A DNA stretch of 64,000 nt, taken from assembly GCA_014191855.1 (NCBI GenBank), contig BJHF01000003.1, positions 1 to 64,000 of the forward strand, read 5' to 3'. This document shows positions 35,523 through 44,263 of this stretch, one piece after another (position 1 is the stretch's first letter; each line of letters begins with the position of its first letter). The position numbers and the translations under genes are program-made. The DNA comes from Deltaproteobacteria bacterium (GTDB taxonomy: Bacteria > Myxococcota_A > UBA796 > SXON01). The notes under the pieces are model-generated. The model ran no database searches and was not told where the DNA came from. It saw nothing but the letters and a program-made list of their open reading frames with translations.

Positions 35523-37891
35523 CGCTCGAGGTTCTCCCGGATCACGCGAAAGCGTTCGTCGAGCTCGTGCAGCATCGACGCGCGCTCGTCTACGAGCGTG
35601 TCCTGCTCATCATTGTTCTCCATCCGCCGAAGCCAGTACACGTCGACAATTCCCTTGTCGGCATCCACCACGTCCGCCTCAAACTCCGCCTGCAAGCCGC
35701 GCAGACCGATCAAAACCGCGCGGGTGGCCACGCTCTCCGTCGCGGCGGCGCTCGCATCGAGATCGCGACGCAGCTCGGTGACCTTTTGGGCGGTGGACGC
35801 AAGCCGTTGGCGCACGGCAGCGGTTTCCCGCGCCTCACCTGCAGCCACGGCCCGCGCGGCATCGGAGGAGCTCGTTTCAAGCTTCTCCAGGGTGGCCCAC
35901 AAACGGTCAATCTGCGCGTAGAGCGCGGCGCTGTCTGTGTCCTGCGCGTTGCGCCGGAGCGAGGCGACGCGGCTGCGCAGCGACGCATACTTCGTGATCG
36001 CCGAGGCCCGCCCCACGTCGTCCTCGCGGATGGACCCGGACTCCACCGCCCGAAGCACCTTCTTGCGCACCACCTCCGACTGCGCGGCCTCCAGATCCGA
36101 GGAGGCCTTCGCCAGGTCGGCGCGTGCAGTCTCAAGCTCTGACCTCACCTTCTCCGTTTCGGCCGGTGACAGCTTCGAAGAGCCGTTGCTCAGAACCTCG
36201 GCCAGGCTCCGACCGCTCGCCGCTGCCTCATCCGCAACCTGTTGGATGCGGAACGCGCGCTGCTGCACCTCACGAACCTGAGCTTCGTAGAGCTGAAGCC
36301 GGTCGGTCGTGCTTCCAACACTGGAGTCGGCCGCGGTGGCGCCCTCCTCAATACCGGCCAGCTCCTTGCCGAGCGCGGTGACCTCGGCCTTTACGGGGCC
36401 CGACGTCTTCGCGCGAAGATACTGCAGCTCCGCCTCGAGGAGACGCGCGCGCATTGCCAAGGCGGCGCCGCGCATGGTCGTGAGCTGGTTTCGTGCGGCC
36501 ACGAACATACCCAGCGTATCCTTCTCGGAAGAAAGCGCGGTTTGTAGATCCGCCACGTCCCGCTCCGCGCGGTCCAACTCTTGCCGCTGACGCCCCGTTT
36601 CCAGGTAGGCAGCGATCGCCCGGCTCACGTCTTCTCGACCGAGCAGCATCTCGATGGCGTACGCCGGCAGGCCGGAGGTGCCGCCCGTATCCCCGATACG
36701 CTCGATGAAATGCCGCGCTTCCGCAGTTCCCTGGCTCAGCTCTTCGAGGCGCGCCGCGACCGGCGTGTACGAGGCGACGACATCCTCGTAGGAGGTGCGT
36801 GCGGCGTCGTACTCCTTGAGCTTCATGTGCAGGTGGCCCTGAAGCACGCGCATCTGCGCGGTGTACTGGTGCTCGGGGTAGGCGAGGAGGAAGTTGTCGA
36901 CCTGACCCAGCGCATCGCGCCAGCGATCGGACGCATCCGCAGCGGCGAGCTCCGCTTCCCGAGAGCCACGCTCTGCGGCACCCTCACGAGCCTCGGCAGC
37001 GCTCCCCTGCTTGACGTAGCTCCACACCGACTCGTACAGCTTGTCGGCGAACTCGGGAGAGTTCCGATCGATCCGGCCGTAATACTTGCTGGCCTCCGCG
37101 AAGTCCCCCACCTCGTAACTGAGACGACCCAAGGCCAGGATCGCGAGATCCTGAACGCGCTTCTGGTCATCGTCCGACACGGCGGCGGTTTCGATCTTCT
37201 GGAACTCGGTCGTGGCCTGCTTGAGGTTCCCCTCCTGGATCATCAGCACGCCAAGCTGGTAGCGGGCGCGTGTGTACCAAGGGCTGGTGGGCGCGATGGC
37301 ATCGAACATCGACTTCGCCCGCGCGAACTCCTTGCGGTGCACGAAGGACTTCGCGAGGGTATAGTTGACGATATCGGTGGCCGGCACCTTGCCGGAGACG
37401 ATCCAGGTGTTGTAGTAGCCGGTGAACCCGGCATCGTCTCCAAGCAACGCATACACTTCAAGATTGCGGCGAACCGCATCCGCGAAGTAGGGGTGGGTTT
37501 GGCCCTTGTCCACGATGGAACGGTAGACCTCCTCGGCCGTGCGGAGGTTCCCCAGCTCCACGAGGCACTCCGCGAGGTACCACTCGGAGTCGCGCGCGAG
37601 GTCCGCGTTCCCGAGCGCGCGGGACTGCACCAGGATGTAGAAGCTCGTGGCCGCGCTCTCGTAGTCGCCGACCAGGTAGGAATAGACGGCATCCTCATAC
37701 CGCCGCCGGGCCTCGGACACGCCGATGAGGCCCGAGCGCTCGGAGAAGTTCAACCGGGTATCATCAACCTCGGAGCTCACTTTTCCGAGTTCATCCTCCA
37801 ATTCACGCAGGCGTTCGCCCGTCGCCTTGTCGGCGGCGTAGCTGAGCCCCGGAACGAACAGGAGCGCGAGGAGCAGCAGCCTACTTGCCAT
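35519..37891 (-). CDS. TPR and coiled-coil periplasmic protein, possibly GltC-like
   Basis: 790 residues. After a signal peptide (MASRLLLLALLFVPGLSYA), residues ~55-400 carry TPR-like helical pairs (DSEWYLAECLVELGNLRTAEEVYRSIV, LGVLMIQEGNLKQATTEFQKI). The rest, about 390 residues, is predicted helical with strong coiled-coil character (SELETARADLAKASSDLEAAQSEVV) up to HELDERFRVIRENLER at the end. Such a rod could span the periplasm. GltC of Myxococcus is also a periplasmic TPR protein, but I cannot prove orthology. It overlaps the preceding gene by 11 bases and the gltD-like gene by 4. Confidence 0.7.
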   Translation of the reverse strand: MASRLLLLALLFVPGLSYAADKATGERLRELEDELGKVSSEVDDTRLNFSERSGLIGVSEARRRYEDAVYSYLVGDYESAATSFYILVQSRALGNADLARDSEWYLAECLVELGNLRTAEEVYRSIVDKGQTHPYFADAVRRNLEVYALLGDDAGFTGYYNTWIVSGKVPATDIVNYTLAKSFVHRKEFARAKSMFDAIAPTSPWYTRARYQLGVLMIQEGNLKQATTEFQKIETAAVSDDDQKRVQDLAILALGRLSYEVGDFAEASKYYGRIDRNSPEFADKLYESVWSYVKQGSAAEAREGAAERGSREAELAAADASDRWRDALGQVDNFLLAYPEHQYTAQMRVLQGHLHMKLKEYDAARTSYEDVVASYTPVAARLEELSQGTAEARHFIERIGDTGGTSGLPAYAIEMLLGREDVSRAIAAYLETGRQRQELDRAERDVADLQTALSSEKDTLGMFVAARNQLTTMRGAALAMRARLLEAELQYLRAKTSGPVKAEVTALGKELAGIEEGATAADSSVGSTTDRLQLYEAQVREVQQRAFRIQQVADEAAASGRSLAEVLSNGSSKLSPAETEKVRSELETARADLAKASSDLEAAQSEVVRKKVLRAVESGSIREDDVGRASAITKYASLRSRVASLRRNAQDTDSAALYAQIDRLWATLEKLETSSSDAARAVAAGEARETAAVRQRLASTAQKVTELRRDLDASAAATESVATRAVLIGLRGLQAEFEADVVDADKGIVDVYWLRRMENNDEQDTLVDERASMLHELDERFRVIRENLER

Positions 37892-38543
37892 CCGTGATCC
37901 GCTCGCACTTGAGCTCGAAGTCCACCTTGGCGCGCTCTTCGAAGGAGTTGACGACCCCCCCTCGGTCGCTCACCACGGCCCGGACAGTACAGGTTTTCCC
38001 AAGCTCGGCTGCGAACGCATAGTTGCTGCGTACGTTGATCTCGTAGTCCTTGGCGTAGGTGAACACACCGCCGCCGGTGGGGCGAATCTTGAGATCGACC
38101 GACAGGTTGTGGTTGCCAGGCGGCACCGCGCCGTCGTGGATCTTGAACTCGCGGCTGGTATCGAGGCTGCCCGCCGGATCGGCCTTGCTGAATTTCGACT
38201 GACCATCAAGCAAGTACTGCAGCGACTCAAGGCGGAACGCACCCGAGAGCTTGTTGACGTGCCAGATTGTGGCTCGAGCCCCTGAAGAGCTGCCCTCGAT
38301 CACGATCTCCTTGAGGAGTTGCAACGTGGCCTTGCTACGAAACACGCGCTCCTTGAGCGCATCAACCTGCTGCTCAACCGTGAGCAGCTCGCGGTTGAAC
38401 TCGGCCGTGGAGTCGGCGCCGCCCAGCACCTCTTCCTTCGTGGCACCCCCAGCATCCTCGCCGGCATGAGCAAGCGGCGAGGCCGCGATCGTGCCGAGGA
38501 GACCCACCACGGCGAGAAGGACGGACCAGCGAGTACGCAACAT
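37881..38543 (-). CDS. Conserved periplasmic protein heading the Glt-like cluster
   Basis: 220 residues with a signal peptide (VVGLLGTIAASPLAHA). A short coiled-coil (VEQQVDALKERVFRSKATLQLLKE) is followed by a beta-sandwich-like domain (LSVDLKIRPTGGGVFTYAKDYEINV). I recall close relatives in myxobacteria, sometimes labelled dihydrolipoamide acetyltransferase (from memory, unverified). No lipoyl or acyltransferase motif is present, so that label is not supported. It is the first gene of the coupled run toward the AglQ/R/S-like motor, 41 bases after the PBP4-type gene, and may be co-transcribed with it. Confidence 0.65.
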   Translation of the reverse strand: MLRTRWSVLLAVVGLLGTIAASPLAHAGEDAGGATKEEVLGGADSTAEFNRELLTVEQQVDALKERVFRSKATLQLLKEIVIEGSSSGARATIWHVNKLSGAFRLESLQYLLDGQSKFSKADPAGSLDTSREFKIHDGAVPPGNHNLSVDLKIRPTGGGVFTYAKDYEINVRSNYAFAAELGKTCTVRAVVSDRGGVVNSFEERAKVDFELKCERITDGK

Positions 38544-38584
38544 GCAGGGACTCCAAGGGGGCTGCGACGCCTCGTAACGCGGAT

Positions 38585-40129
38585 TCAGTCTCCCCCGCCA
38601 TCCCCTGCTTCAGCCAGATTGCCGGTAACCCCGGCGAGGGAGCGGACGAGCTGGTCGTGAGCGGCGCGGGCACGAGCGGTCGAACCCTCGAGATCGTTGA
38701 CGAAGAAGGAGAAGGCGTAGTCCGTACCGTCCGCTGCCGTAACGTATCCGGCGAGGCAGAATACTCCAGCCAACGAGCCGGTTTTCGCCCGCACGCGGCC
38801 CTCCATCCCATCCTCACGGAACCGGTGCCAGAGGGTGCCATCCCGCCCACCCACGGCGAGCGTCGTGAGGTATTCGGGGCCAACATCCACGTTGGCATGC
38901 ATGTCGACCAGCACCGCATCCATGGCGCTCGGCGCGATCATCATTTCGCGCGAAAGCCCGGATCCATTGACGAATTTGTAACGATCGGCCGGCACGCCCA
39001 GCGAAGCCATGTAGTCGCCCAAAATCTTCACGCCTCCGGCGGTTGTACCCGGGAGCCCGCCCCGCTCGGCCGCCACTGTGCGGAGCACCTGCTCGGCGAT
39101 GAAGTTGTTGGACTGCTTGTTCATGTCGGTGAGGATCTCCGCCAGCCGCTCCGACTCCGCCTTGAACAGGAGCTTGGACTCGACCGGGGCCACCCCCACC
39201 TTGTGGCGACCCTTCACCTTGATCCCGACGGACTTGGCGAGCTCGCGGAAGACGGACACGTAGTTCCCGGTGGGATCAGCCAGCGTGCGGTAGACGTTGT
39301 CGGGGGCCTGGTCGACCGGCACGTTGCCCGTGAGCTTGTACGTTGCGATCTTGCTGTTCTTTTCGTCGAGGGTGCGCTCGACCTTCACCCAATACTTCGA
39401 GTTCGCGCGGCCCGTCGTGAGCTGGTTGTCGAGCACGAGCACATCGCTCGGCGTGTCGAACCCTGCCTGCGCCGCGCTGCCGACCGCGGCGCCGGGACGC
39501 ACGACGATCGTGGCGATGTTGTAGTTCAGCGACAGCGCGCCAAGCGCCGAGTAATACGTATTGCCATCCTCGAGATCTTCTGGTTTGTCCCATCCGGGGA
39601 TCCACACCCCGGGGCCGGCCATGTAGCTGTCGTCGAACACGATGTCGCCCTTGACCTCGCTCACGCCTTTCGCCTTGATATCGGCCACCATTCGCCACAT
39701 GCGCTCGACGACCATCGTGGGATCGCCCTGGCCGACGACGTAGAGGTTTCCCTCCAAAACGCCGTCCGCGCCGAGCTCACCGTCGTACTTGATCCACGTG
39801 GGGAACCGGTAGGCGGGCCCAAGCTCGCGAAGCGCAACCGCGCTGGTGATGAGCTTCATCGTGCTGGCCGGCATGAGCAGCCGATCATCGCCATAGGTGA
39901 AGAGCTTCGCCCCCGTTGCGGCGTTCACCACCTCCAGCGAGATGAGCGACTTCGAGAACACCGGCAGTGAAGGCACCAAGCCGAGCGCCGCTGCGAGATC
40001 GGTTGGCGGGGTGGTGGCGAGGATCGTGGCCTGGTCGGTCGCCGCCGCAGCGGCCGCCGCGGCAGGGCCATCCTCCGCCCGCGCCGACGAGATCAACAAG
40101 AACGAGAGGGCGAGCAGCAGAGGACGCAT
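38585..40129 (-). CDS. dacB: PBP4-type D-alanyl-D-alanine carboxypeptidase/endopeptidase
   Basis: 514 residues with a signal peptide (LLLALSFLLISSARA). The three motifs of the S13 peptidase family are present: SxxK as PASTMKLIT (Ser 89, Lys 92), SxN as KQSNNFIAE, and KTG as VRAKTGSLAG. These enzymes trim or cut peptidoglycan cross-links in the periplasm. An Ala-rich low-complexity stretch follows the signal. It lies upstream of the Glt-like cluster on the same strand with only 41 bases between, so peptidoglycan opening may be coordinated with assembly of the trans-envelope machine. That link is inference. Confidence 0.9.
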   Translation of the reverse strand: MRPLLLALSFLLISSARAEDGPAAAAAAAATDQATILATTPPTDLAAALGLVPSLPVFSKSLISLEVVNAATGAKLFTYGDDRLLMPASTMKLITSAVALRELGPAYRFPTWIKYDGELGADGVLEGNLYVVGQGDPTMVVERMWRMVADIKAKGVSEVKGDIVFDDSYMAGPGVWIPGWDKPEDLEDGNTYYSALGALSLNYNIATIVVRPGAAVGSAAQAGFDTPSDVLVLDNQLTTGRANSKYWVKVERTLDEKNSKIATYKLTGNVPVDQAPDNVYRTLADPTGNYVSVFRELAKSVGIKVKGRHKVGVAPVESKLLFKAESERLAEILTDMNKQSNNFIAEQVLRTVAAERGGLPGTTAGGVKILGDYMASLGVPADRYKFVNGSGLSREMMIAPSAMDAVLVDMHANVDVGPEYLTTLAVGGRDGTLWHRFREDGMEGRVRAKTGSLAGVFCLAGYVTAADGTDYAFSFFVNDLEGSTARARAAHDQLVRSLAGVTGNLAEAGDGGGD

Positions 40130-40191
40130 GGAGGACCCCAGGAAGGGCAGGTCACCGGTGAGACACCGATGGGAAGGGAGACGCTCCGGCT

Positions 40192-40220
40192 ATTCTCACG
40201 CACCTCGCGCACGAGGGCAA
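40192..40220 (-). promoter_or_regulatory. Candidate sigma-70-type promoter for dacB and perhaps the Glt-like cluster
   Basis: Minus strand TTGCCC-17 bases-GAGAAT (4 of 6 consensus matches each), about 60 bases ahead of the dacB-like start, in the 201-base divergent region shared with sppA. An AT-rich tract (aataaaaaaagcta) lies just upstream and could act as an UP-like element. Confidence 0.35.
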
Positions 40221-40243
40221 GACGATCAATAAAAAAAGCTAGA

Positions 40244-40265
40244 TGCATGTTCATATGTACATGCA
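40244..40265. promoter_or_regulatory. 22-base near-perfect palindrome, candidate operator
   Basis: TGCATGTTCATATGTACATGCA equals its own reverse complement except for one non-complementary pair (positions 8 and 15). It lies in the divergent region between the dacB-like gene and sppA, next to an A-rich tract, in a stretch markedly more AT-rich than the rest of the window. Its shape fits a dimeric repressor or activator site; the regulator is unknown. Confidence 0.5.
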
Positions 40266-40330
40266 GATCGAGCCATACCCACACGGCGTCAAGACTGCGC
40301 TTCCACGCCCCACCCCGTTACGCTCCCAGG

Positions 40331-42748
40331 ATGCTGTTTCTCCTGGCCACTGCCGCGTTCGCCGAGCCCGTAGAGCGCCCCGAGCTCCCGTTCAAGGGCG
40401 CCGCGGGCGAGGATGGCGCGCACACGCTGTACTTCAACCCCGCCCTGCTCAATTTCGATCGTGACCCGGTGTACGCCGTGTACTACGACACCGCCGACGC
40501 GGTGGCGGGCGGCGGAAACGCGCTGACGTTTGCCACGACGGGGAGCGGGGTGGGGGTCGGCGTGAGCTACCGCGACCTCGTAGGGTCTTCCGCGTGGTGG
40601 ACCCTGACCAGCGGCGTTTCCCTTCGCTTAACCGACTCCCTGGCCGCGGGCTCCGCGATCCACTGGCAGCTACCGAACGGAGGAAACGACAACTTCGTGA
40701 GCTGGGACCTGGGGCTCGCCTGGCGGCCGACATCCTGGTTGGGTCTCGGCGGCGCCGTGCTGAACCTCGGCTCGCCCGCCCCGGATCTCGGCGTCGTAAC
40801 TCGCTATGACGCGGGAGTCGCGCTGCGCCCGTTCGGAGACGCCTTGACGCTGGGCGTGGATTACCGTGCAGATACCCCGGTTTCAGGCGCAGTCGTTTCC
40901 TCGGTGGAGGCGTCGCTGCGCGTGAAGGCGGCACGCGGCATCTGGCTTCGCGCCTGGGGGGACCGGGCGCTCTTCCCCGACGCGCCCGTCGGCTTCGGAG
41001 GTTCGCTTGAGCTGCACTTCGCAGACCTCGCGGTCGGAGCGACGGCCCGGAGCGACTCGGCCGGGGCACCAGCCGGGGCCGGCGGCTATGTGACCAGCCT
41101 CGAAGGCACCGATCAGCTCTTCATGCCGGGGCGGCAGATCGCGGAGATCGACGTTTCAGGTTCGTTTCCGTATCAGCCGCAAGGGAGCCTCTTCGCCGCG
41201 CCGCAGGAGAGCTACCTCTCGCTTTTGCGCCGAGTGGACGCAGCCTCCCGCGATGGGCGCATCAAGGGAATCCTCCTTCGCATGGATGGAATGTCGCTCT
41301 CGCTCGCCCAGGTGGAAGAGCTGCGCGGAATCGTGAAACGGGCGCGCCACAACGGCAAGGCGGTGGTGGCCTGGCTGGCCGGGGGGGCCTCCAACGGCGA
41401 CTACCTCCTTGCCTCGGCCTGCGACAAGGTTTACCTGCATCCCGCAGGCGGCCTCGATCTCGTGGGGATCTCCGCCGAGGTTCAGTACTTCAAGGGCGCT
41501 CTCGACCTCGTGGGCGTGGGCGCGCAGTACGCACAGCGGGCGGAGTACAAGTCCGGCCCCGAGCCGTGGACACGCTCCAGCTCCAGTGATCCCGCGCAGG
41601 AAGAGATGGAAGCGTTGATCGACGATCTTTACGACACGCTGGTGTCGGGCATCGCGGAGGGGCGCGGGCGGAGCACCGACGAGGTGATGGCGATCGTGGA
41701 CGCAGGCCCGTACAGCGCCCGGGAGGCGCTGGCGGGGGGGCTCGTGGACGGACTGCTCTACCCCGACGAGCTGATGACCGAGTTGGAAGGCGTGTTCCCG
41801 GCAGACTACCACCTCGCGGAGGCCTACGGGCGGGAGACCGACGAGAGCGGCTGGAGCCCGCAGCGCGCCGTGGCGGTGGTGGTGGTGGACGGCCCGATCG
41901 CCGACGGGGAAACCACGTCGGGTGGGCTGCTCGGGGGCGCGGCGACGGGCGCGAAGACGGTGGTGAAGGCGCTAGAGGAAGCCGCAGAGAACCGTGCGAT
42001 CAAGGCGGTGGTGCTCCGGGTGGACAGCCCCGGCGGGAGCGCGTTCGCCTCCGACGAGATCTGGAGGGGCGTGGAGCGGGTGAAGGAGTCGGGCAAACCC
42101 GTGGTGGTATCGATGGGCGGCTACGCGGCGAGCGGGGGGTACTACGTGGCGGCGGGGGCCGACGCCATCTGGGCCGAGCCAAGCACGATCACCGGCTCCA
42201 TCGGCGTGTACGGGGGCAAGTACAACGCCGAGGGGCTGTTTGGGAAGCTCGGGATCAACACCGAGATCACCGCACGCGGGCGAAACGCCTCGATGTTCTC
42301 GATGTCCCGGCCCATGGACGCAGTGGAGTTCGCCGCGCTCGACCGCCTGATCGGCGAAACCTACGCCCAGTTCAAGGACCGCGTCGCGACCGGTCGAGGC
42401 CTGCAACCCGAGCAGGTGGAGGACGTCGCGCGGGGCCGGGTGTGGTCGGGCTCGCGAGCGAAGGAGAAGCACTTGATCGACGCATACGGCGGGTTCTTCG
42501 AGGCGCTCGACGACGCCCGTCTCCGCGCCGGGATGAACCCAGGCTCCCCCTACACCCTCGTGGTCATGGACCCGTGGTCGGGCCCGACCGCGTTGCCGAC
42601 ACAAGTGGCCTCCGTGGGGCGGATGGTGCGCCAGGCGCTCTCGCCAAAGCTCGAGGTTCCCCGCGAGATGGCGGACTTCTGGCGCCTGGCGGCGCTCCGG
42701 GACGAGCATGTGTTCGCGCTCCTCCCGTACGACCTCCGCATCCAGTGA
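40331..42748 (+). CDS. sppA: Signal peptide peptidase SppA fused to an N-terminal beta-barrel-like domain
   Basis: 805 residues. After a very short signal (MLFLLATAAFA-EP) the first ~260 residues resemble an outer-membrane beta-barrel: the motif TLYFNPALLNF near the start and alternating strands (ALTFATTGSGVGVGVSYRDL, LGLGGAVLNLGS). Then come the two S49 peptidase repeats. The catalytic Lys is residue 407 (RAEYKSGPEPW) and the catalytic Ser residue 601 (GGYAASGGYYVA). SppA normally sits in the inner membrane and degrades cleaved signal peptides; no inner-membrane anchor is visible here, so an outer-membrane or periplasmic place is likely. An ATG at 40247 could give a longer N-terminus. The stop overlaps the next start (TGATG). 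Confidence 0.85.
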   Translation: MLFLLATAAFAEPVERPELPFKGAAGEDGAHTLYFNPALLNFDRDPVYAVYYDTADAVAGGGNALTFATTGSGVGVGVSYRDLVGSSAWWTLTSGVSLRLTDSLAAGSAIHWQLPNGGNDNFVSWDLGLAWRPTSWLGLGGAVLNLGSPAPDLGVVTRYDAGVALRPFGDALTLGVDYRADTPVSGAVVSSVEASLRVKAARGIWLRAWGDRALFPDAPVGFGGSLELHFADLAVGATARSDSAGAPAGAGGYVTSLEGTDQLFMPGRQIAEIDVSGSFPYQPQGSLFAAPQESYLSLLRRVDAASRDGRIKGILLRMDGMSLSLAQVEELRGIVKRARHNGKAVVAWLAGGASNGDYLLASACDKVYLHPAGGLDLVGISAEVQYFKGALDLVGVGAQYAQRAEYKSGPEPWTRSSSSDPAQEEMEALIDDLYDTLVSGIAEGRGRSTDEVMAIVDAGPYSAREALAGGLVDGLLYPDELMTELEGVFPADYHLAEAYGRETDESGWSPQRAVAVVVVDGPIADGETTSGGLLGGAATGAKTVVKALEEAAENRAIKAVVLRVDSPGGSAFASDEIWRGVERVKESGKPVVVSMGGYAASGGYYVAAGADAIWAEPSTITGSIGVYGGKYNAEGLFGKLGINTEITARGRNASMFSMSRPMDAVEFAALDRLIGETYAQFKDRVATGRGLQPEQVEDVARGRVWSGSRAKEKHLIDAYGGFFEALDDARLRAGMNPGSPYTLVVMDPWSGPTALPTQVASVGRMVRQALSPKLEVPREMADFWRLAALRDEHVFALLPYDLRIQ

Positions 42749-44196
42749 TGAGCGCCAGCCCCGCCACCAAAGTACTCGTGTGCGACGACGACCGCGCCGT
42801 GCGTGGCGCGCTCAACGTGAACCTGGGCAAAGCCGGCTACGCGGTGACGTTGTGCGACTCCGCAGAGGAAGCGCTGGAGCGGCTCCGGGCCGAGCCGTTC
42901 GACGTGCTGCTCACCGACGTGAAGATGCCCGGGATGTCGGGAATGACGCTGCTCGGCGAGGTGCGGGTGCACTGGCCGGACACGCGGGTGGTCGTGATGA
43001 CCGGGTTCGGCTCGGTGTCCGACGCGGTTTCGGCGATGAAGGAGGGGGCCGCCGATTACCTGATCAAGCCGATCGGCCGAGACGAGCTGCTGTTGTTGCT
43101 GGAGCGCGCGCTCGAAAATCGCGCGCTGGTGCGGGAGGTGCAGCAGCTCCGCCGCGAGGTGGACGCGAAGTACGGGTTCTCCAATCTCGTCGGTTTGACG
43201 CCGGTGATGCACGAGGTGTATGAACAGGTGGACGCCGTGGCGGACTCCAACACGCTCGTGCTGATCAACGGAGAGACCGGTACCGGCAAGGAGCTGATCG
43301 CGCACGCGATCCACTACCGGTCGCGGCGGGCACAGGCCCCCCTGGTGGTCGTGAACTGCGGCGCGCTGCCGGAGAGCCTGCTGGAGTCGGAGCTGTTCGG
43401 GCACGAAAAGGGCGCGTTCACCGGGGCGATGCGCACGCACCAGGGGAAGTTCGAGCAGGCCGATGGGGGCACCCTGTTCCTCGACGAGATCGGGGAGATC
43501 CCGGCAACGGTGCAGGTTCGCCTCCTGCGCGTACTCGAAGGGGGCTCGTTCACGCGCGTGGGCGGCGAGCGCGCCCTGAAAGTAGACGTGCGCGTCGTGA
43601 CCGCGACGAATCGGGATCTACGCGCCGAGGTAAAATCTGGCAGCTTTCGGGCCGACTTGTTCTACCGACTCAACGTGTTCCCCATTCGGCTGCCGCCGCT
43701 TCGGGACCGCCTCGACGACATTCCCCTCCTCGCACGACACTTCCTCCAGAAGTTCGCAGAGCGCCACGGGCGACAGCCACCGCTCTTGAGCGAGGACGCG
43801 ATCGAACAGCTAAAGAGCTGGCGTTGGCCAGGGAATGTTCGCGAGCTGGAGCATCTGATGGAGCGCACGCTGCTGCTCAGCGGCGGAGGCGGCGAGATCC
43901 GGGCGATCCGCCTGCCCGAAGACGCGTACGTTGCGACCGAGCTCGCCGACGACTCCGCGGGCTCCGAAGGCGGCGGAGGCACCGGTGCCCCGGGCGCGCC
44001 GACGCTCGAAGAGATCGACGCGGGCGGCCTCCCCTCGCTCCTCGACCGGTGGGAGCGGGCGCTGATCGTCGCCGCGCTGGAGTCGGAAGGCGGCGTGCAG
44101 GCCCGCGCGGCGCGCCGCCTGGGCATCAGCCGCTCGAACCTGAACTACCGAATTGGGCGCCTGGGTATTGCGCTACAGGACGTGAAGTTCGCCTGA
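42748..44196 (+). CDS. NtrC-family sigma-54-dependent response regulator
   Basis: 482 residues from an ATG that overlaps the sppA stop by one base; the track's longer frame lies inside sppA. The receiver domain has the acidic pocket VCDDD and phospho-acceptor Asp 57 (LLTDVKMPG). The AAA+ domain has Walker A GETGTGKE, the sigma-54 contact loop GAFTGA, and Walker [12 protein letters not shown] Fis-type helix-turn-helix ([19 protein letters not shown]) ends the protein, preceded by a Gly/Ala-rich linker. It activates sigma-54 promoters. No histidine kinase gene is adjacent, so it is an orphan regulator whose stoichiometry with SppA is set by coupling. Confidence 0.92.
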   Translation: MSASPATKVLVCDDDRAVRGALNVNLGKAGYAVTLCDSAEEALERLRAEPFDVLLTDVKMPGMSGMTLLGEVRVHWPDTRVVVMTGFGSVSDAVSAMKEGAADYLIKPIGRDELLLLLERALENRALVREVQQLRREVDAKYGFSNLVGLTPVMHEVYEQVDAVADSNTLVLINGETGTGKELIAHAIHYRSRRAQAPLVVVNCGALPESLLESELFGHEKGAFTGAMRTHQGKFEQADGGTLFLDEIGEIPATVQVRLLRVLEGGSFTRVGGERALKVDVRVVTATNRDLRAEVKSGSFRADLFYRLNVFPIRLPPLRDRLDDIPLLARHFLQKFAERHGRQPPLLSEDAIEQLKSWRWPGNVRELEHLMERTLLLSGGGGEIRAIRLPEDAYVATELADDSAGSEGGGGTGAPGAPTLEEIDAGGLPSLLDRWERALIVAALESEGGVQARAARRLGISRSNLNYRIGRLGIALQDVKFA

Positions 44197-44203
44197 AGGC
44201 GCC

Positions 44204-44252
44204 GCGATCCTCCCGAGCCGCGCCTGTGGAGGGACAGGGCCACGAGGATCGC
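44204..44252. terminator. Inverted repeat between convergent genes
   Basis: GCGATCCTC and GAGGATCGC (9 perfect bases, 31-base loop) lie between the stops of the NtrC-type gene and the small lipoprotein gene. No T-run is present, so terminator function is a guess from position. Confidence 0.3.
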
Positions 44253-44263
44253 CCAGATGCTCC

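Noticed and set aside
37881-38543. Label of dihydrolipoamide acetyltransferase for the 220-residue periplasmic protein
   Set aside because: No lipoyl-binding DKA/DKV motif, no catalytic HxxxDG, and a signal peptide is present.
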